From: JBEVOS01 sp044226655
GTDB taxonomy: Bacteria > Pseudomonadota > Alphaproteobacteria > Caulobacterales > Aquidulcibacteraceae
NCBI GenBank assembly: GCA_044226655.1
Contig: JBGAGO010000001.1
Coordinates: 558,001 to 622,000 of the forward strand
Reading direction: 5' to 3'
DNA: 64,000 nucleotides
The position numbers and the translations under genes are program-made. Each line of letters opens with the position of its first letter. Position 1 is the stretch's first letter. Positions 9,001-17,024 of the stretch are shown here, one piece after another. The notes under the pieces are model-generated. The model did not search any database and had not been told where the DNA came from. It saw only the letters and a program-made list of their open reading frames with translations.

Positions 9001-10100
9001 TTGGCCGTCAGCGTTCCTTCGACGCGCAGGGCGCTTCCGTCGGGAATGAGCTTGCCCGAGGCGCGCGCGGCCGCGCCGCCTATATTGAGTTCGGGGACGA
9101 GTTGCGCGAGGCGCGGCGAGTCGAGCGTGAAATCGGTTTGCTGCGCGATCGGCCAGGCGGGCGGCTGCGCGCCCGATAGCGTAAGCACGGCATTGGGCGC
9201 GGACACGCGCGCTTCGTAAGGGCCGCTGCGCGCGCCATGTGCGGCGAGCGCGGCGCGCTCGCCGATGCGGGCGACGATATCGCGAAGCGCCGGCATGGCG
9301 GCGAGACGGGCGTCTGCGTTGGCCGTCCAGGCTTCGCGCGTCCAGTCGAGCCGCGCTTCGAGCGCCGGCGCATCGCCCACCGAGGCTGTCGCAAGCGCGC
9401 CGCCGATGTCGAGATCGCCGCGCCCGCGCGCCTGAGCCGTTACATGCGCCTCCGGCACGCCGAGCGCATGGGCGAGCACGCCGCCCGGCCGTCCTTCCAC
9501 ATCGCCGGAGAGTTCGAAGATTTTGTCTTCGAGCTTCACATGGACATTGGCGCGATCGAGATCGCTGTCGAGCCGCACGACGCGCAGATCGAGCGCGTGC
9601 AGCGCATCGTCTTGGAGTTTCAGATCGCCGTCGAGCTTGAACACGGCCGCCGTATCGACGACGGCCTGATCGAGCTCGACGCGCGCGATGCTGAGAGAAT
9701 CCAGAAACACGTCGAGCCCGCCGCCCCCGCCCGGCTGCGGCGCTTCGAGTTCGGGGCGGCGGATGATGTGGATGCGCGCGGCCCGCGCATCGGCGATGCG
9801 CACGGCGCCGAACAGAATGTCGAACGGCCGCCATTTCAGCGACACGTCATCGGCTTCGGCCCACACGCCATGCTCGTCGGCGAGCGTGATATGGCGGGCG
9901 CGCAGATCGCCGAGGCTCATACCCTCGACGCCATCGACGCGCAGCCGGCCGAGCCGCCACACTTTCTGTCCGTCGGCGATGTGATCGAGCAGCCATGGCC
10001 CGCCGGGGCCAAGGATCGTGAAGGCGCCGCCGCCGATCAAGGCCGCGCTCGTCACCGCCGCCGCGATGCGGCGCGGGCGTGGTTTCGGCGGCGCGCTCAA
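6036..10100 (-). CDS. tamB: Translocation and assembly module inner-membrane subunit TamB
   Basis: 1354 residues, within the range of TamB/DUF490 proteins. A single N-terminal membrane segment (IAAAVTSAALIGGGAF) is followed by more than 1000 residues of repetitive beta-rich sequence. The C-terminal DUF490 region includes LEWHGLTSRVSGDLTISEG, GDLSLSGRQFEITSGLITF and LPEEEILPQVLFGRS. TamB spans the periplasm and works with TamA on outer-membrane protein insertion and phospholipid traffic. The start chosen is TTG 10100, which overlaps the tamA stop by 4 nt (TTGA) and is followed at once by the membrane anchor; longer readings run into tamA. The 3' end lies inside repeat D. Confidence 0.92.
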   Translation of the reverse strand: MSAPPKPRPRRIAAAVTSAALIGGGAFTILGPGGPWLLDHIADGQKVWRLGRLRVDGVEGMSLGDLRARHITLADEHGVWAEADDVSLKWRPFDILFGAVRIADARAARIHIIRRPELEAPQPGGGGGLDVFLDSLSIARVELDQAVVDTAAVFKLDGDLKLQDDALHALDLRVVRLDSDLDRANVHVKLEDKIFELSGDVEGRPGGVLAHALGVPEAHVTAQARGRGDLDIGGALATASVGDAPALEARLDWTREAWTANADARLAAMPALRDIVARIGERAALAAHGARSGPYEARVSAPNAVLTLSGAQPPAWPIAQQTDFTLDSPRLAQLVPELNIGGAAARASGKLIPDGSALRVEGTLTANDLDIVGQSIDLSGPVRVRIDDRLIRADGDLGIGPDALDVFDGATLTAALTYDRQRERTELSRARLDGPSVFATAQGFFIHNDGEFSGEWRVKRLQPVSPQLEGRIDGRWRARTDPAQGWLVSFSGAGQGVRGAPEFVPDLAGPNPRLDAALSIKDGVTTVQHARIDGERLRAGVTGFIRGSTANLAIEASARGPVRFGAATADGAVDATGRITGDLARPRIDARAVLASLDVSGVIIEQPQIDILLRGSSLQDYRGTVSLQGVFSGQAAHGQSDIAIDRAGVTLPNLTGDLAALHAQGSARFTDAGPTADLQLSGAIDNLAPGASGQVQGHAALTTDRITIDASLANARIGDLRVRTAQISAMGPYDNIAAHFTLRGALNRAALRLDGTGALTSVRGGTDLRIEGQGSLADAPFSLRTPILARWRGRAFDLGVDAQFGEGALRVSWRDDGRALSGEAIADHAPIAPIAAIWGERGEGAMSGRARIASDHGGLTGSLNADLEHARFSSRADENVTGHLQADLSRDRLRGQIDVQSSSGMTARFTADAPVETDTAPLRIALTPHRMGEASWSVHGPIDGLWAAARLNDQVLDGQLDGEGSLRFGAGALTGTGAIAIANGRFEDKISGVKLQDVNARVRFGDDGAQIETFSARDARGGQITATGGAANPSEGRIAIHVQDMRLVDRPDARATSSGDLALEWHGLTSRVSGDLTISEGQVNIATAPTAAVPQLDVIEINQPVTEDEPILPLETSVRGQAVTLDIRVRAPGRVFTRGRGLDAEWELDMHVMGDLATPRIVGTARTVRGDLSLSGRQFEITSGLITFNGDPNEAILNIVAEREATDLTARITLTGTANNPEVSLSSTPSLPEEEILPQVLFGRSVADLSALEAAQLASSLAALSGQGSFDIAEAARSLSGLDRLDVRQDESGGLLVSGGIYLTRDVYVEVGRTGLGQAQTRVEWRLRPHLLLVTSFLANGDRRASIRWRRERD

Positions 10101-11893
10101 AATGCCTGCCCCAGGCTGACATAGAGCGCGAAATCGGGATCGCTGTCGCTCGGATCGAGCGGCACGGCGAGGTCGACGCGCAGCGGCGCAAAGCCCAGAT
10201 TGTAGCGCAGCCCGACGCCCACGCCCCATTTCAGGCTGAGCGCATCGTCGAGATCGTCATAGGCGTTGCCGCCATCGACGAAGGCGGCGAGGCCCAGATT
10301 GTTCGCGAACAGGCCGTTGAAGGCGTGATCGTCGAAGCGGTAGCGCATTTCCGCGGAGATTTCCGTTAGCGCCTGGCCGCCCGGCGTCGCGCCGGTGACC
10401 TTGCGCGCTTCCGGATAGATCGAATTGTAAGCGTAGCCGCGCACGGAGCCGCCGCCGCCCGCGTAGAAGCGGCGATCGGGCGGAATGTCCTCATCGCTGC
10501 CGAAAATCGCGGCGACATAGCCGAGCCGCGCGCGCGCCGCGAACGTGGCGCGCTGATCTTCGCCGAAGGATTCATAGGTGCGCGCTTCGGCGGTGGCGCG
10601 CAGGAAGCCGATGCTGGCGTCGCCGGTGGCGACCGAAGGTTCGATGCGCAATTCGGTGATGTCGCCTTCGCGCGCATCGAGCGGATTGCCTGTGGTGTCG
10701 CGCCGCATCTCCGCGAAGCCGGCGAGCGTGATGGCGTTCGATCCGCCGGAGGCGTCGTCATATTGGTCGGCCGCGAGGCTGACGCCGTAGCTCACGCCGT
10801 AGCGCAGCCGCGTTTCCGCATCGACGGAGGCGGCGAGCGACAGGCCGGTGCGGTCATAGGCTTCCGTCAGCTCGCGCTCGGCGGTCGCCGTGAAGCGCGC
10901 GGCGCGGCCAAGGCCCGCCGCGTGCGGGCGCGTGAGTTCGACCGTGACGCCCTGGTTGAGTTCGCCCAGCGTGGTCTCGACCGTGAACGTGTCGGCGCGG
11001 TGCGTGAAATTGCGCCAGGTCCATTGGGCATCGACGCCGACGCCTTCCGTGGTCGAATAGCCCGCGCCGAATTCGAAAGCGTGGCGCTTGGCGGCTTCGA
11101 TCTCGAGCACGACATCGCGCACGCCGGGCTGCAGCGGATCGGCCTCAAGGCGCGTCGAGACGCGCGCCACCGCGCCGGTGGAGCCGACATCGCGGCGCAG
11201 ACGCGCGAGCGCCTCCGGCGTGTAGAGATCGCCCGGGCGCCAATTGCGCACGTCTTCTAGGAAGCCGGGGCGGAGCACGTCGCTGGGATCGGCGCGCAGC
11301 ACGCCCAGGCGCGCGCGGTCGCCGGCGCGGAAGCGGTAATTCGCCGTCATCGAATCCGTGGCGTGATCGACGATGACCTGCCGGTCGCCGGCTTCAGCAT
11401 CAGGATAGCCGCTGGCCTGCAATTGGGAGACGGCGGCGGCTTCGGCCGCCAGCACATCCGCCGCGCGCGCGGGCCGGCCCAAAGGCGCCAGCTTGATCGC
11501 TTCGGTGACGCGGCCGATGGCTTCGGGCGCGGGCTCCGGCGCGTCATAAGCGATGCTCGCGCCGGAAAACTGGAAGCGCGGGCCGAGCGTGACGCGCACG
11601 CGGGCGCGCACTGGATTTTCTTCCGCGTCGGGTTCGGCCGCGCCTTCGTAATAGCCTTCCGAGCGCAGCCAGGCCAAAGCGCGGGCGGCGGCCTCTTCGG
11701 AGAGCCGCTCGGCGTCGAACAGGGTCGTCGGCGCATCCCGGTCGGGCAGCAGCGCCTTGATGGCGTCGCGCGCGGAATCGTCCGCGCCCTCGACGGCGAC
11801 CGGCGTTTCGGCGCACGCATGCTCCGGCCCAGCCGCCATGGCGAGCCCGACGGCCGCACAGGCCGCGGCCGACGTGTTTGAGAACGCGCGCAT
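10097..11893 (-). CDS. tamA: Outer-membrane assembly protein TamA (Omp85 family)
   Basis: 598 residues. A signal peptide (MRAFSNTSAAACAAVGLAMA..ACAE) is followed by POTRA-like modules, with a repeated E/D-AxRALxWLRSEGYYEG pattern, and then a BamA-type beta barrel. The barrel shows RRFYAGGGGSVRGYAYNSI (the VRGY/F motif) and ends in the terminal phenylalanine of ...LYVSLGQAF, typical of barrel proteins recognised by BAM. It is the first gene of a translationally coupled tamA-tamB operon. Confidence 0.93.
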   Translation of the reverse strand: MRAFSNTSAAACAAVGLAMAAGPEHACAETPVAVEGADDSARDAIKALLPDRDAPTTLFDAERLSEEAAARALAWLRSEGYYEGAAEPDAEENPVRARVRVTLGPRFQFSGASIAYDAPEPAPEAIGRVTEAIKLAPLGRPARAADVLAAEAAAVSQLQASGYPDAEAGDRQVIVDHATDSMTANYRFRAGDRARLGVLRADPSDVLRPGFLEDVRNWRPGDLYTPEALARLRRDVGSTGAVARVSTRLEADPLQPGVRDVVLEIEAAKRHAFEFGAGYSTTEGVGVDAQWTWRNFTHRADTFTVETTLGELNQGVTVELTRPHAAGLGRAARFTATAERELTEAYDRTGLSLAASVDAETRLRYGVSYGVSLAADQYDDASGGSNAITLAGFAEMRRDTTGNPLDAREGDITELRIEPSVATGDASIGFLRATAEARTYESFGEDQRATFAARARLGYVAAIFGSDEDIPPDRRFYAGGGGSVRGYAYNSIYPEARKVTGATPGGQALTEISAEMRYRFDDHAFNGLFANNLGLAAFVDGGNAYDDLDDALSLKWGVGVGLRYNLGFAPLRVDLAVPLDPSDSDPDFALYVSLGQAF

Positions 11894-12002
11894 CAGCGCG
11901 CGGAGGCTGGCAAGAACCCGGTTAACGATGCTTCAACCAGTCCACGTCCGCGCTGTGGACTGAAGTTAAATTGCTGTAGCGAAAGCGTGAATGAACGCCC
12001 GA

Positions 12003-12929
12003 TCAGCCCCACGGGCCAGGCTTGCGGCCCCACGGCCCGGACGCGGGTGCAGTCTCGGCCCGGATCGGCGCCGAAACGCCCAGCTCGCGCGCCAGCGCTT
12101 CGAGGGCGGCGATGCGGTTCGCGGTGGCTGGGTGGGTGGAGAACAGATTGTCCGCGCCGCGCCCGGCCAGCGGGTTGATAATGAACATGTGAGCGGTGGC
12201 GGGATTGGCTTCGGCGGCCAGGTTCACTTGGCGGTGCGCGAAGCTTTCGATCTTGCGCAGCGCCGAGGCCAGCGCGAGCGGGTCGCCGCCGATTTCGGCG
12301 CCGATACGGTCGGCTTCATATTCGCGGGCGCGTGAGATCGCCATCTGCACGACGGCTGCGGCCAGCGGCGCCAGGATCATGATGGCGAGCCCGAGGATCG
12401 GGTTGGCGCGCCCATCGCCGCCGCGCCCGCCGAAGAACAGCGCGAAATTGCCCAGCATGCCGATGGCGCCGGCGAGCGTGGCCGTGACAGTCATGGTCAG
12501 CGTGTCGCGGTTTTTCACATGCGCGAGTTCATGCGCCATCACGCCGCGGATTTCGGCGCGGCTGAGCATGGCGAGGAGCCCGGTGGTGGCTGCGACCGCG
12601 GCGTTGGCCGGATTGCGGCCGGTGGCGAAGGCGTTGGGCTGCGGATTGTCGATCACATAGACCTTCGGCTGTGGCAGGCCCGCGCGCAGCGCCAGATCGT
12701 AAACGTCATCGCGATAGGCGCGCACGCGCGGATCGTTCATCTCGCCGGCGTCCTGCGCGCGGTAATGCGCGAGCACCATCTTGTCGGCATTCCAATAGGC
12801 GAACAGGTTCAGCGCCGCCGCGAGCGCCAGCGCGATCATCATGCCCGCCGCGCCGCCCACCCAATAGCCGATGGCGCCGAACAAGGCGGTCATGGCGGCC
12901 AGCAGCAGAAACGTCTTCATATGGTTCAT
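12003..12929 (-). CDS. htpX: Zinc metalloprotease HtpX
   Basis: 308 residues from the ATG giving MNHMKTFLLLAAMTALFG; an internal ATG at 12920 is the only near alternative. HtpX is an inner-membrane M48 protease that degrades misfolded membrane proteins. Four hydrophobic segments are visible, with the zinc motif H133-E-L-A-H137 between them. A downstream AREYEADRIGAEI segment holds the third ligand glutamate. The C terminus contains the conserved FSTHPATANRIAAL. It is divergent from the SdhAF4-like gene, with 36 bp between starts. Confidence 0.95.
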   Translation of the reverse strand: MNHMKTFLLLAAMTALFGAIGYWVGGAAGMMIALALAAALNLFAYWNADKMVLAHYRAQDAGEMNDPRVRAYRDDVYDLALRAGLPQPKVYVIDNPQPNAFATGRNPANAAVAATTGLLAMLSRAEIRGVMAHELAHVKNRDTLTMTVTATLAGAIGMLGNFALFFGGRGGDGRANPILGLAIMILAPLAAAVVQMAISRAREYEADRIGAEIGGDPLALASALRKIESFAHRQVNLAAEANPATAHMFIINPLAGRGADNLFSTHPATANRIAALEALARELGVSAPIRAETAPASGPWGRKPGPWG

Positions 12930-12965
12930 GGGCGCGGATATGCTCGCGTTTGCGGAGCATTCAAG

Positions 12966-13172
12966 ATGAGCGGCGATCACGAAGGCGACAGCATGCCCAA
13001 TGCGGCGCCCGGCAAGGCGTTGACGCCCGAAGCGCGCCGCGCGCTGGAAGAAGCCAATGCGCGCCGTGCGCAGGCGCAGCCGGATTTGCCGAAAGAGATT
13101 AACGGTCCATCGGGTCCGGAACCCACGCGCTATGGCGATTGGGAGCGCAAAGGCATCGCCAGCGATTTTTGA
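12966..13172 (+). CDS. DUF1674 protein, succinate dehydrogenase assembly factor 4-like
   Basis: 68 residues. The C terminus RYGDWERKGIASDF is the DUF1674 signature (E-x-x-x-R-[YF]-G-D-W-E-x-x-G-x-x-x-D-F). Mitochondrial Sdh8/SdhAF4 proteins with this domain bind flavinated SdhA during complex II assembly. The bacterial role is inferred from that homology, since no sdh genes are in the window. It starts at ATG 12966, divergent from htpX. A much longer upstream reading would cross htpX on the other strand and is not credible. Confidence 0.85.
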   Translation: MSGDHEGDSMPNAAPGKALTPEARRALEEANARRAQAQPDLPKEINGPSGPEPTRYGDWERKGIASDF

Positions 13173-13289
13173 GCGGCGATGTTCATGATGAAATCACCGC
13201 TCGTTGCGCGAGTGCGCGCGCGCCTGCGGTGAAACACGTTGAGCGCAATCGCGCGCCGCGCAATATCCCTCGCGTTTTGGGAGGACGCG

Positions 13290-13721
13290 ATGCGCGCGAT
13301 CATAGCCTGTCTGGTGCTTGCATTCGCCGGTGTTGAAATCGCGAGCGCGCCTGCTTTCGCCGATGGCGTGGATGCGCCGCCGGCACGCCGCGTGATCCAT
13401 CGTCACCGCGAAGTTCCGCCTGCGCCGCCGGCAGCGCCGGCGCCTGCGCCGCTTCCGCCCGCGCCGGAAGGCGTTCATCTCTCTGAGTCGATGTTTAACG
13501 GCGGCGTCGGCCTCGATGTCGGCTCTGGCTTTGTCGGCGGCGGCGGTGGCCGCGTCGTGGTGCAAGGCGGCAATGCGGTGGCGATCTCCATCGCCTCGGC
13601 GAGCGCTTCGGCCAGCGCGTCGAGCAGCGTGCGCGGCGGCGGCGGCTGGCGCGGCGGCGGCCATGGCGGCCACAGCGGCGGCGGCGGTGGTCACGGCGGC
13701 GGCTGCGGCTGCGGCCACTGA
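13290..13721 (+). CDS. Secreted Pro/Gly/His-rich protein of unknown function
   Basis: 143 residues behind a good GGGAGGA ribosome site. A signal peptide ends at PAFA before DGVDA. Three parts follow: a proline-rich linker (PPAPPAAPAPAPLPP), a low-complexity Ser/Ala/Gly segment (ISIASASASASASSS), and a tail of repeated GGGHGGHSGGGG units ending GGCGCGH. The His/Cys/Gly tail could bind metal or be structural; this is inference only. The repeats are low-complexity, so homology calls will be unreliable. No operon partner is evident. Confidence 0.7.
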   Translation: MRAIIACLVLAFAGVEIASAPAFADGVDAPPARRVIHRHREVPPAPPAAPAPAPLPPAPEGVHLSESMFNGGVGLDVGSGFVGGGGGRVVVQGGNAVAISIASASASASASSSVRGGGGWRGGGHGGHSGGGGGHGGGCGCGH

Positions 13722-13867
13722 ACGCGGCCATCGCTGGCGGCTAAGGCGAAACTAACCCTCTTCTGGCTCTATCGGGCGCTGCGCCGGAATTTGCCCACAG
13801 GGCGGAAACCGGTTAAAGGCGCCGCCCGTTTGTCGGTCGGCGTCGGTCGATCTCGAGGGGCATCTCC

Positions 13868-15886
13868 ATGGCGCAGGCCGATTCCGGCCGGCCCGCTTCG
13901 CAAAGTCCCGCTAAACCGGGTCAATCCGGCGCCGCATCCGGCGCGGGATCAGTTGCGCATGGGTCGTTCTTTGCACTCGTGATCGGCTCGATCGGCGTCG
14001 TCTACGGCGACATCGGCACCAGCCCGCTCTACGCCTTCAAGGAATCGCTCGCGCACGTCATGCAGGACGGCACGGCGGCGACGCGCGAAGAGGTCGTCGG
14101 CCTCGTCTCGCTCATCTTCTGGGCGCTGATGATCGTGGTGGCGCTGAAATACGTCGTCCTCATCATGCAGATGGACAATAAGGGCGAAGGCGGCACGCTG
14201 TCGCTCATGGCGCTGGCGCAGCGCGCGCTGGGGCGGCGCACGCCGCTGCTGTTCATTATCGGCGTCGCGGGCGCTTCGATGTTTTACGGCGATGCGCTGA
14301 TCACGCCGGCGATCTCCGTTCTTTCCGCCGTCGAAGGCCTGAAAGAGGTCCCGTCGCTGCAGGCCCATATCGGGCCGTTCATCATTCCGATCGCGGTGGG
14401 CATTCTGTTCGGCTTGTTCGCCGTGCAGAGCAGGGGCACCGGCGTCGTCGGCCGTTTCTTCGGGCCGATCACAGCGCTCTGGTTCGTCGTCATGGGCGTG
14501 ATGGGCTTCTGGCATCTGAAGGACGATCCCTCGATCATCCAGGCGCTGCTGCCCACGCACGCTATCGTGTTCATGATCGATCACCATTGGCTGACCTTCG
14601 TGGTGCTGGGCTCGGTGTTCCTCGCGGTGACGGGCGCGGAGGCGCTCTACGCGGACATGGGCCATTTCGGGCGTGCGCCGATCCGCACCGCCTGGGTCGC
14701 GCTCGTCTTGCCGGCGCTGACGCTCAACTATCTCGGCCAAGGCGCCTTCGCGATCGCGCATCTCGATCAGGTCAATGCCGCCTATACGTCGGCGCGCGAA
14801 CTGGCGGCGGCGACGGGCGCTTCGCATGTGAATTTCGAGTACAGCCCGTTCTTCCTGATGGCGCCCGATATCGTGCGCCTGCCTTTGGTGATCCTGGCGA
14901 CGGCGGCGACCGTGATCGCGAGCCAGGCGGTGATTTCGGGCGCCTTCTCGCTGACGCAGCAGGCGATCCAACTCGGCTTGCTCCCGCGCATGGAAATCCG
15001 CCGGACGTCCGAAACACAGGCCGGCCAGATCTATATGCCGCAAGTGAATTGGCTGCTGCTCGCCGGCGTGCTGGTGCTGATGCTGGCGTTCGGCTCGTCC
15101 ACGCGCCTCGCCGCGGCCTACGGCATCTCGATCACTGGCGAGATGATGATGAGCACCTGCATGGCGTTCATCGTGCTGTGGCGGCTGTGGAAGCGGCCGG
15201 TGGCGCTCGCGGCGCTGATCGTGCTGCCCTTCGTCATCATCGAGTTCATCTTCCTGTCCTCGAACCTGCAGCGCGTGCTGCAGGGCGGCTTCGTGCCGCT
15301 GGTGCTGGCCGCCGGCCTCGTCATCGTGATGTGGACCTGGGTGCGCGGCACGCGCATCCTCGCCGACACAGTGCGGCGCGATGAGCCGCTGGCGAAATTG
15401 TTCGAGACGCTCTCACACCATCCGCCGCACCGCGTGCGCGGCTCGGCGATTTTCCTGACCGGCGATCCCGATGTCGCGCCCGCCGCGCTGATGCACAATC
15501 TCAAGCACAATCAGGTGCTGCACGAACTCATCATCATTTTGACGGTGAAGACGCTCAACACGCCGCGCGCGCCGGAGAGCGAGCGCGTCAAGGTCGAAGA
15601 TTACATGCCCGATGTGAAGCGGGTGACGCTCACCTTCGGCTTCATGGAGACGCCCAACGTCGTCAAAGCGCTCACCGAAGCGCGCAAGCACGGGCTTAAG
15701 TTCGACATCATGAAGACGAGCTTCTTCCTGTCGCGCCGCACCATCGTGCCCAGCGAGAAGAGCGGCATGCCGCTCTGGCAAGATCACCTCTTCATCTTCC
15801 TCGCGCGCAACTCCACGAACGCCACGGACTTCTTCCACATTCCGAGCGGCAGGGCGGTGGAGCTGGGCAATCAGGTGATGGTGTGA
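13868..15886 (+). CDS. kup: Potassium uptake protein Kup
   Basis: 672 residues, full length for Kup/HAK/KT symporters. An N-terminal Pro/Ser-rich cytoplasmic tail precedes the family hallmark GVVYGDIGTSPLYAFKE at about residues 42-58. About twelve membrane segments then follow, with GDALITPAISVLSAVEG, and a C-terminal cytoplasmic domain of about 190 residues. It imports K+ with protons at the inner membrane and is usually important at low pH or low K+. The ATG 13868 start is shortly downstream of a purine-rich stretch (tcgaggggcatctcc). Confidence 0.96.
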   Translation: MAQADSGRPASQSPAKPGQSGAASGAGSVAHGSFFALVIGSIGVVYGDIGTSPLYAFKESLAHVMQDGTAATREEVVGLVSLIFWALMIVVALKYVVLIMQMDNKGEGGTLSLMALAQRALGRRTPLLFIIGVAGASMFYGDALITPAISVLSAVEGLKEVPSLQAHIGPFIIPIAVGILFGLFAVQSRGTGVVGRFFGPITALWFVVMGVMGFWHLKDDPSIIQALLPTHAIVFMIDHHWLTFVVLGSVFLAVTGAEALYADMGHFGRAPIRTAWVALVLPALTLNYLGQGAFAIAHLDQVNAAYTSARELAAATGASHVNFEYSPFFLMAPDIVRLPLVILATAATVIASQAVISGAFSLTQQAIQLGLLPRMEIRRTSETQAGQIYMPQVNWLLLAGVLVLMLAFGSSTRLAAAYGISITGEMMMSTCMAFIVLWRLWKRPVALAALIVLPFVIIEFIFLSSNLQRVLQGGFVPLVLAAGLVIVMWTWVRGTRILADTVRRDEPLAKLFETLSHHPPHRVRGSAIFLTGDPDVAPAALMHNLKHNQVLHELIIILTVKTLNTPRAPESERVKVEDYMPDVKRVTLTFGFMETPNVVKALTEARKHGLKFDIMKTSFFLSRRTIVPSEKSGMPLWQDHLFIFLARNSTNATDFFHIPSGRAVELGNQVMV

Positions 15887-15981
15887 GACCACGATCCTAT
15901 GCTTCGCCCACGGCGCTGCTTGGTTCGCCGCCGGCCGTCCGCGCGGCCGCGGCTGAGCATTAGAGGCGAAGGGGAGCCGCG

Positions 15982-16410
15982 ATGCGCGCGAGGGCAAGTC
16001 TCGCTTGGCTCGCCGCTGTTGCGCTCGCCGCGCTCATCATGACGGCCGTTCTCGGCTCTTGGGATTGGCGGCTTGCGCCGGAGAGCCTCACGCTCAGCGC
16101 CGGCGCGGGCGCTTTCATGTCTCTGTTCGTGATGGCCGCGCTCGCAGGCGCCTTACCGTCGCTCGCAGGCATTGCGCTGCTGCGCCGCTTGCGCGCGCCG
16201 CGGCCTTGGGGCGATGGGGTCCTGGGCGCGCTCCTCGCCGTTTTCGCGGGCTTCGCCGCCATGTTCGCGATGGGCGCGCTGTCGGGCGTTGTCGATGCGC
16301 GCTACGCGCTCGCCGCCATCGCGATGTTCGGCTGGGCGCTCGGCCTCAGCGGCGCGGCGGCGGGCTTTGTCTATTGGCGCCTCGCGGGCCGCCCGCGCCC
16401 GCCGTACTGA
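15982..16410 (+). CDS. Small integral membrane protein, function unknown
   Basis: 142 residues with four predicted hydrophobic helices: about 7-26, 44-66, 80-104 and 108-134. The loops are short and Arg-rich, and the tail is RLAGRPRPPY. No conserved motif was recognised. It starts at ATG 15982 behind gaggcgaaggggagccgcg, a strong purine-rich site. It converges on the ParE-type toxin gene with exactly 3 nt between stops. Confidence 0.72.
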   Translation: MRARASLAWLAAVALAALIMTAVLGSWDWRLAPESLTLSAGAGAFMSLFVMAALAGALPSLAGIALLRRLRAPRPWGDGVLGALLAVFAGFAAMFAMGALSGVVDARYALAAIAMFGWALGLSGAAAGFVYWRLAGRPRPPY

Positions 16411-16413
16411 GCC

Positions 16414-16713
16414 TCACGCGTCCGGCCAGCCGTCCTGCGGCCAATCGCGCGCCATGTGAATGACGCGCAGGATGCGCAGCGTTGTCTTGTCCACCCGTTC
16501 ATACGCGATGATGTAGGGGAGTCCTCTCACAACTTTCTCATAGGTCGCCGGCACGCGACCGATCCGCCCCGAATCGTTCTGCGCGAGCGCTTCTATGGCG
16601 GCCCGCAGCCGCTGGTCCACGCGCTCGGCCGCGAGGGGATTGTCCCGCGAGATGTAGGCGGCGATGGCGTCGAGATCGGCGCTGGCCCGGCGCGTGATCT
16701 CGACCCGTTTCAC
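16414..16713 (-). CDS. Type II toxin of the RelE/ParE superfamily
   Basis: 99 residues, the standard ParE length. The pattern is RRASADLDAIAAYISRDNP (N-terminal helices), then GRVPATYEKVVRGLPYIIAYERV, then the C-terminal strand LRILRVIHMARDWP. ParE toxins poison gyrase and RelE toxins cut mRNA; the target cannot be told from sequence. The GTG start overlaps the antitoxin stop by 4 nt (GTGA), giving translational coupling with the antitoxin first. Confidence 0.88.
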   Translation of the reverse strand: MKRVEITRRASADLDAIAAYISRDNPLAAERVDQRLRAAIEALAQNDSGRIGRVPATYEKVVRGLPYIIAYERVDKTTLRILRVIHMARDWPQDGWPDA

Positions 16714-16994
16714 TTGCGTTTCGCGGCCTGTTTGGCCTTCGCCGCCTCGATGATCTTACGTGTGCTGGCGAACGCTTCGTCCAACGTCACCACCTCGCCG
16801 CGCCGACCTTGCTCCATGGCCTCGAGAAGGCTCTCTACGATGGGCGTCTGGTATTTGACGTACGCATCGAGCGCGGCCGCGGCGTGCCAGGATTTCGAAC
16901 GGCCGGAGAGCTTGGCGAGCTTTTCCAGCCGCGCTTTCACGGCTTTGGGCACGCGGAGGGAGAGGACGACGGTTTCGGGGGCTTTGGCGCTCAT
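16710..16994 (-). CDS. Ribbon-helix-helix antitoxin (CopG/ParD-like)
   Basis: 94 residues. The N-terminal beta strand ETVVLSLRVPKAVKARLEKLAKLSGRSKSW fits a ribbon-helix-helix DNA-binding domain. The C-terminal half is a charged helix ending in a lysine-rich tail and should wrap the toxin. It is the first gene of the pair. Its ATG (16994) lies inside a perfect 17-bp palindrome, the probable autoregulatory operator. No Shine-Dalgarno sequence precedes it, so translation may be leaderless. Confidence 0.88.
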   Translation of the reverse strand: MSAKAPETVVLSLRVPKAVKARLEKLAKLSGRSKSWHAAAALDAYVKYQTPIVESLLEAMEQGRRGEVVTLDEAFASTRKIIEAAKAKQAAKRK

Positions 16995-17010
16995 GTATAC
17001 ATTGTATACA
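16994..17010. promoter_or_regulatory. Probable operator of the toxin-antitoxin operon
   Basis: A perfect inverted repeat TGTATAC-ATT-GTATACA covers the first base of the antitoxin start codon and the 16 bp upstream. Its AT content contrasts sharply with the surroundings, and it also contains TATACA/TACAAT -10-like hexamers read toward the antitoxin. Ribbon-helix-helix antitoxins normally repress their own promoter at such sites. The assignment is inferred from position and symmetry. Confidence 0.7.
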
Positions 17011-17024
17011 AACGCCGCACCCGC

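Noticed and set aside
14587..15384. 265-residue frame inside kup
   Set aside because: It is a shadow frame within a well-supported transporter gene and has no recognisable domain.
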